Assembly: GCA_004525055.1 (NCBI GenBank)
Contig: SPDF01000033.1
Coordinates: 1-10,667 of the forward strand
Direction: 5' to 3'
DNA length: 10,667 nt
DNA from: Gemmatimonadales bacterium
GTDB taxonomy: Bacteria > Gemmatimonadota > Gemmatimonadetes > Gemmatimonadales > GWC2-71-9
Below, piece by piece: positions 9,166 through 10,667 of the stretch (position 1 is the first letter of the stretch; the number at the start of each line of letters is the position of its first letter). The position numbers and the translations under genes were made by a program. Under the pieces are notes generated by a model that saw nothing but the letters and a program-made list of their open reading frames with translations, was not told the DNA's origin and made no database searches.

Positions 9166-9170
9166 GGCTG

Positions 9171-9177
9171 TCTCCCT
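9171..9177 (-). promoter_or_regulatory. Shine-Dalgarno site fixing the start of the FAD oxidoreductase
   Basis: The minus strand reads AGGGAGA five bases before ATG 9165. The competing GTG at 9210 has only a weak GAAGA upstream. This favours the shorter, 461-residue protein. Confidence 0.7.
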
Positions 9178-9352
9178 CTGGGTGGCTGTCGCGACCACGC
9201 GGCGACTCACCGCGTGGCATCTTCTTTCATACTCCCCCTGATCAGGCCGTCGGTGAGTTGGCCAGGCAAGAGAAGAGACGAAATGATTGTAGGGAAATGT
9301 TTAGAAATGGATACCGAAGAAATGCCGACAGGAGGGCCGCGGTGGCACGCAG
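9178..9352 (-). other. Intergenic region, partly AT-rich, upstream of the FAD oxidoreductase
   Basis: About 175 nt between the Sm-like membrane protein stop and the oxidoreductase ribosome site. The part from about 9275 to 9325 is clearly richer in A and T than the rest of the window. On the minus strand it contains TACAAT (9286-9291), a possible -10 box, but no good -35 at 16-18 nt. This is the most likely promoter region for the oxidoreductase/DUF1579 set, though the exact promoter is not established. Confidence 0.35.
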
Positions 9353-9808
9353 CTACTCCGGACCATCGACGAGCACCTCCCACTTGGTCAGCCATGCCCG
9401 CAGCCGCGTCGTACTCAACAGCACGATGGCAATCCCAACCCCGGCATAGAGGAAGGCATGAAAGGTCAGATCCATGACCTGCCCGTGGACCTGCCCAAAT
9501 ATGGGGAGTGAGTTCACGAGTTCGGCCAGACCGCTGGCGCCCGCGACCCCCAGTCCGATCAATGTCCATTTCCGGAGACGCCTCGGCGTGCCGAGCGCCA
9601 GCGACCGGATTTCCTCGGCGGGGAAGTTCACGATGCGGGACCCCTTCATCCGAATCGCCAGGTCATTGGGCGTGGCCGAAACCAGCGAACCTTTGTGCAC
9701 CGTTCCGTCGGATAACCCGACGCGGAGGAGGACGTCGCGGTCGAGCTTTCGCAGGGCATCGACGCGGACCAGCGCGTCCGAAGTCACCTCTCGGCGGGCG
9801 GGAAGCAT
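9353..9808 (-). CDS. Hypothetical membrane protein with Sm-like N-terminal region, 151 aa
   Basis: Not a recognised named family. Residues about 24-72 read like a small Sm/SH3-type barrel: VLLRVGLSDGTVHKGSLV, then PNDLAIRMKG, then a strand ending in EEIRSLAL, the familiar pattern of DGTxxxGxLxxxxxxxLxl followed by IxxI. A basic stretch (RRLRK, 76-80) leads into a hydrophobic segment about 81-98, and a second one spans about 115-133 (FHAFLYAGVGIAIVLLS), followed by a basic TTRLRAW. This suggests an inner-membrane hairpin with the barrel and C-terminus in the cytoplasm. There is no signal peptide. The start at 9808 has only a moderate AGGGCG ahead. It begins 19 nt after the stop of the 56-residue gene, so the two are probably on one transcript. 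A role in membrane stress or envelope regulation would be speculation. Confidence 0.72.
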   Translation of the reverse strand: MLPARREVTSDALVRVDALRKLDRDVLLRVGLSDGTVHKGSLVSATPNDLAIRMKGSRIVNFPAEEIRSLALGTPRRLRKWTLIGLGVAGASGLAELVNSLPIFGQVHGQVMDLTFHAFLYAGVGIAIVLLSTTRLRAWLTKWEVLVDGPE

Positions 9809-9827
9809 CAGCCGGCGCCCTGATCCG

Positions 9828-9998
9828 TTACTTCCCCTTCTTCTTGCTGTCCTTTTCGGCCTTTGACTTTCGCTTCAGGTCAGCCCGATGGGCACGCTCA
9901 TACGTCTGGATGTCCAAAAAGCGTCCCTTCGAGTCACGGACAGCGTAGAGCTTCTTGCCCGAAACACTGCGGTGTGTGGTACGACGACCCTTTGCCAT
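9828..9998 (-). CDS. Small basic conserved-looking protein, 56 aa
   Basis: Function unknown. It is very rich in lysine and arginine, starting MAKGRRTTHRSVSGKK, then LYAVRDSKGRFLDIQTYERA, and ending in a lysine-rich tail (KRKSKAEKDSKKKGK). Such a charge pattern fits a nucleic-acid or ribosome-associated protein, but no named domain is visible. The middle block with GxFxDIQTY looks like real, constrained coding sequence and not a shadow. I placed the start at ATG 9998 because AGGAGA (10004-10009) lies five bases upstream; a longer frame would begin with TTG at 10034 and has no such site. It follows the dodecin gene by 72 nt and precedes the Sm-like membrane protein gene by 19 nt, all on the same strand. 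Confidence 0.75.
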   Translation of the reverse strand: MAKGRRTTHRSVSGKKLYAVRDSKGRFLDIQTYERAHRADLKRKSKAEKDSKKKGK

Positions 9999-10003
9999 CA
10001 GTC

Positions 10004-10009
10004 TCTCCT
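10004..10009 (-). promoter_or_regulatory. Shine-Dalgarno site fixing the start of the 56-aa protein
   Basis: AGGAGA on the minus strand, five bases before ATG 9998. It lies inside the longer TTG-started frame, which argues for the shorter protein. Confidence 0.75.
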
Positions 10010-10070
10010 GGAATGGGGAAATCGGAGCCGACAATAGTGCGAGGACACGGCTCGGTGAGATGTGCGGGCG

Positions 10071-10274
10071 CTAGTCCTGCAACACGAACGAAACCTTCAT
10101 CAGCACGCGATACTCGCTGACCTTGCCTTTGACAACGACCACCTTCTGGCTCTTGATCCAGGCCCCGTTGACGTTGCGCAGCGTCTTGTCGGCTCGGGCG
10201 ATACCGGTGGCGACGGCATCCTCGAAGCTCTTGGTAGATGAGGAATGAATCTCGGTTACCTTGGCGACGGACAT
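10071..10274 (-). CDS. Dodecin, flavin-binding storage protein, 67 aa
   Basis: Dodecins form hollow twelve-subunit shells that bind flavins (FMN, riboflavin or lumichrome, depending on the organism) in pairs, protecting the cell from free flavin. Seen: the family opening MSVAKVTEI, then SSSTKSFEDAVATGIARA, KTLRNVNGAWIK with Trp39 as the expected aromatic that stacks on the flavin, and the closing VSEYRVLMKVSFVLQD. Length (67) is normal for the family, and the protein should be cytoplasmic. The ATG at 10274 has GGGAG eight bases ahead. A 5' leader of about 230 nt separates it from the hairpin at 10505-10530 and contains an inverted repeat. Downstream, 72 nt separate it from the 56-residue gene. 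Which flavin it prefers cannot be read from sequence. Confidence 0.95.
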   Translation of the reverse strand: MSVAKVTEIHSSSTKSFEDAVATGIARADKTLRNVNGAWIKSQKVVVVKGKVSEYRVLMKVSFVLQD

Positions 10275-10504
10275 GTGAAGCTCCCGCGTGGAAGGAAGGG
10301 GAAGTCAGAATTCCAGAGCTCACTGGCGCAAAACCAGAAGCCGTCCGCTGCGGTGAACTTCGGTCGGGTGGCGCAGCGGGAAACAGCAGCCGTATCGTGC
10401 CGACCTTCCTCCTAACTAATCGCCCCCTGACCAAACCCGCTAGGGTGCGGGCCCAGCGCGCGGATCACCCTCGGAGATCAGGCCCTGCGTGGCCCCTACG
10501 ACAA
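10275..10504 (-). other. Intergenic leader of dodecin
   Basis: About 230 nt with no supported gene. It contains an inverted repeat (10345-10379) about 70 nt before the dodecin ATG. Further upstream a purine-rich AGGAGGAAGG (about 10407-10416, minus strand) looks like a ribosome site but has no good start codon behind it. No convincing -35/-10 pair was found. The dodecin promoter is most likely here because a terminator-like hairpin separates it from the gene to the right. Confidence 0.4.
10345..10379 (-). repeat. Perfect 8-bp inverted repeat in the dodecin leader
   Basis: CCGCTGCG (10345-10352) and CGCAGCGG (10372-10379) are exact reverse complements around a 19-nt centre. The repeat could be a hairpin in the 5' untranslated region or an operator for a dimeric regulator. 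The high GC of the window makes chance occurrence possible. Confidence 0.4.
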
Positions 10505-10530
10505 AGGGCCGGCCATCCTCTGCCGGCCCT
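10505..10530 (-). terminator. GC-rich hairpin, probable terminator of the right-edge gene
   Basis: AGGGCCGGC (10505-10513) and GCCGGCCCT (10522-10530) form a perfect nine-pair stem with an eight-base loop. On the minus strand it is 24 nt after the stop of the partial gene and is followed by TTGTCG, a poor T-run. It is the only strong stem in the gap between the two genes and fits an intrinsic terminator. Confidence 0.65.
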
Positions 10531-10554
10531 CGTCTCTTCAAGACCTGCGATGCC

Positions 10555-10667
10555 TCAGGGCGTGCGGGTCGCCATCCAGGTACCTGCCTGCACCACGCTG
10601 TCCGAGCCGGCCATCATCCACACCACGGTGCCGTTCCAGGTGTCGCCGGTCGGCCGACCCACGGCCC
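10555..10667 (-). CDS. C-terminal end of an unknown protein (36 codons visible)
   Basis: Only the last 36 residues before a TGA at 10557-10555 are inside the window; the gene continues beyond the right edge. The visible tail includes GDTWNGTVVWMM, then VVQAGTWMATRTP. Tryptophan, glycine and threonine alternate with valine and methionine, suggesting short beta strands, as in many secreted or beta-rich proteins. I do not recognise the family. Support for coding comes from the open frame to the edge, the sensible amino-acid pattern, and a terminator-like hairpin 24 nt downstream. With so little sequence, chance cannot be fully excluded. Confidence 0.5.
   Translation of the reverse strand, partial: AVGRPTGDTWNGTVVWMMAGSDSVVQAGTWMATRTP

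Noticed and set aside
9286..9291. TACAAT as a definite promoter -10 box
   Set aside because: No acceptable -35 box at normal spacing on the minus strand; noted only as a candidate within the intergenic region.
7756..9477. 573-codon open frame on the plus strand covering the FAD oxidoreductase
   Set aside because: It lies opposite a clearly recognised gene, its translation is rich in Arg, Gly, His and Val with no domain pattern, and such shadows are expected in GC-rich DNA.
10398..10426. Possible -35/-10 pair (TTAGTT, 17 nt, GATACG) for dodecin on the minus strand
   Set aside because: Both hexamers match the consensus poorly, and the phylum's promoter preferences are unknown.
9934..10434. 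166-codon minus-strand frame spanning dodecin and its leader
   Set aside because: Out of frame with dodecin and the 56-aa gene, both of which have better starts; the translation is arginine- and proline-rich without features.
1..10667. CRISPR arrays, insertion sequences, tRNA, rRNA
   Set aside because: No regularly spaced repeats, transposase motifs, terminal repeats, cloverleaf patterns or rRNA-like conserved stretches were seen on either strand.

Overview
The window is GC-rich, tightly packed bacterial DNA in which every gene I can support is read from the minus strand. The dense GC codon use gives long open frames on the opposite strand as well, but these look like shadows. The style (high GC, large multidomain envelope enzymes, several short hypothetical proteins, a dodecin) suits a soil or freshwater bacterium such as a member of Gemmatimonadota or Acidobacteriota. 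That placement is a guess from style, since no rRNA or tRNA is present to test it.

Positions 1-6506 hold most of one very large gene, the first 2168 residues of a cyclic beta-1,2-glucan synthase-like protein (NdvB/ChvB/Cgs type), whose 3' end lies beyond the left edge. The frame is open from the ATG at 6506 to the edge. The visible order is an N-terminal cytoplasmic region, two membrane segments, a GT84 glycosyltransferase, four more membrane segments, a glycoamylase-like (cyclisation) domain, a first GH94-type sandwich, a linker domain, and the start of a second GH94-type sandwich.

Upstream of it in the direction of transcription (7178 down to 6636, then 7734 to 7270) are two small proteins that look like diverged relatives in the DUF1579 group, one secreted and one without a signal peptide. 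Before them (9165 to 7780) is a berberine-bridge-type FAD oxidoreductase with one predicted covalent flavin link. These three genes are spaced 45 and 91 nt apart and could be one transcript. The synthase follows after 129 nt.

The right part (10274 to 9353) holds a compact set: a dodecin flavin-storage protein, a 56-residue basic protein of unknown function, and a 151-residue protein with an Sm-like N-terminal half and hydrophobic C-terminal half. At the right edge are the last 36 codons of another minus-strand gene, followed by a strong GC-rich hairpin that probably ends its transcript.

No CRISPR array, insertion sequence, tRNA or rRNA was seen, nor any defence system. The most useful points for follow-up are the tandem DUF1579-like pair, the Sm-like/membrane architecture, the inverted repeat ahead of dodecin, and the predicted single flavin attachment in the oxidoreductase. 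I found no convincing evidence of a wholly new multi-gene system.
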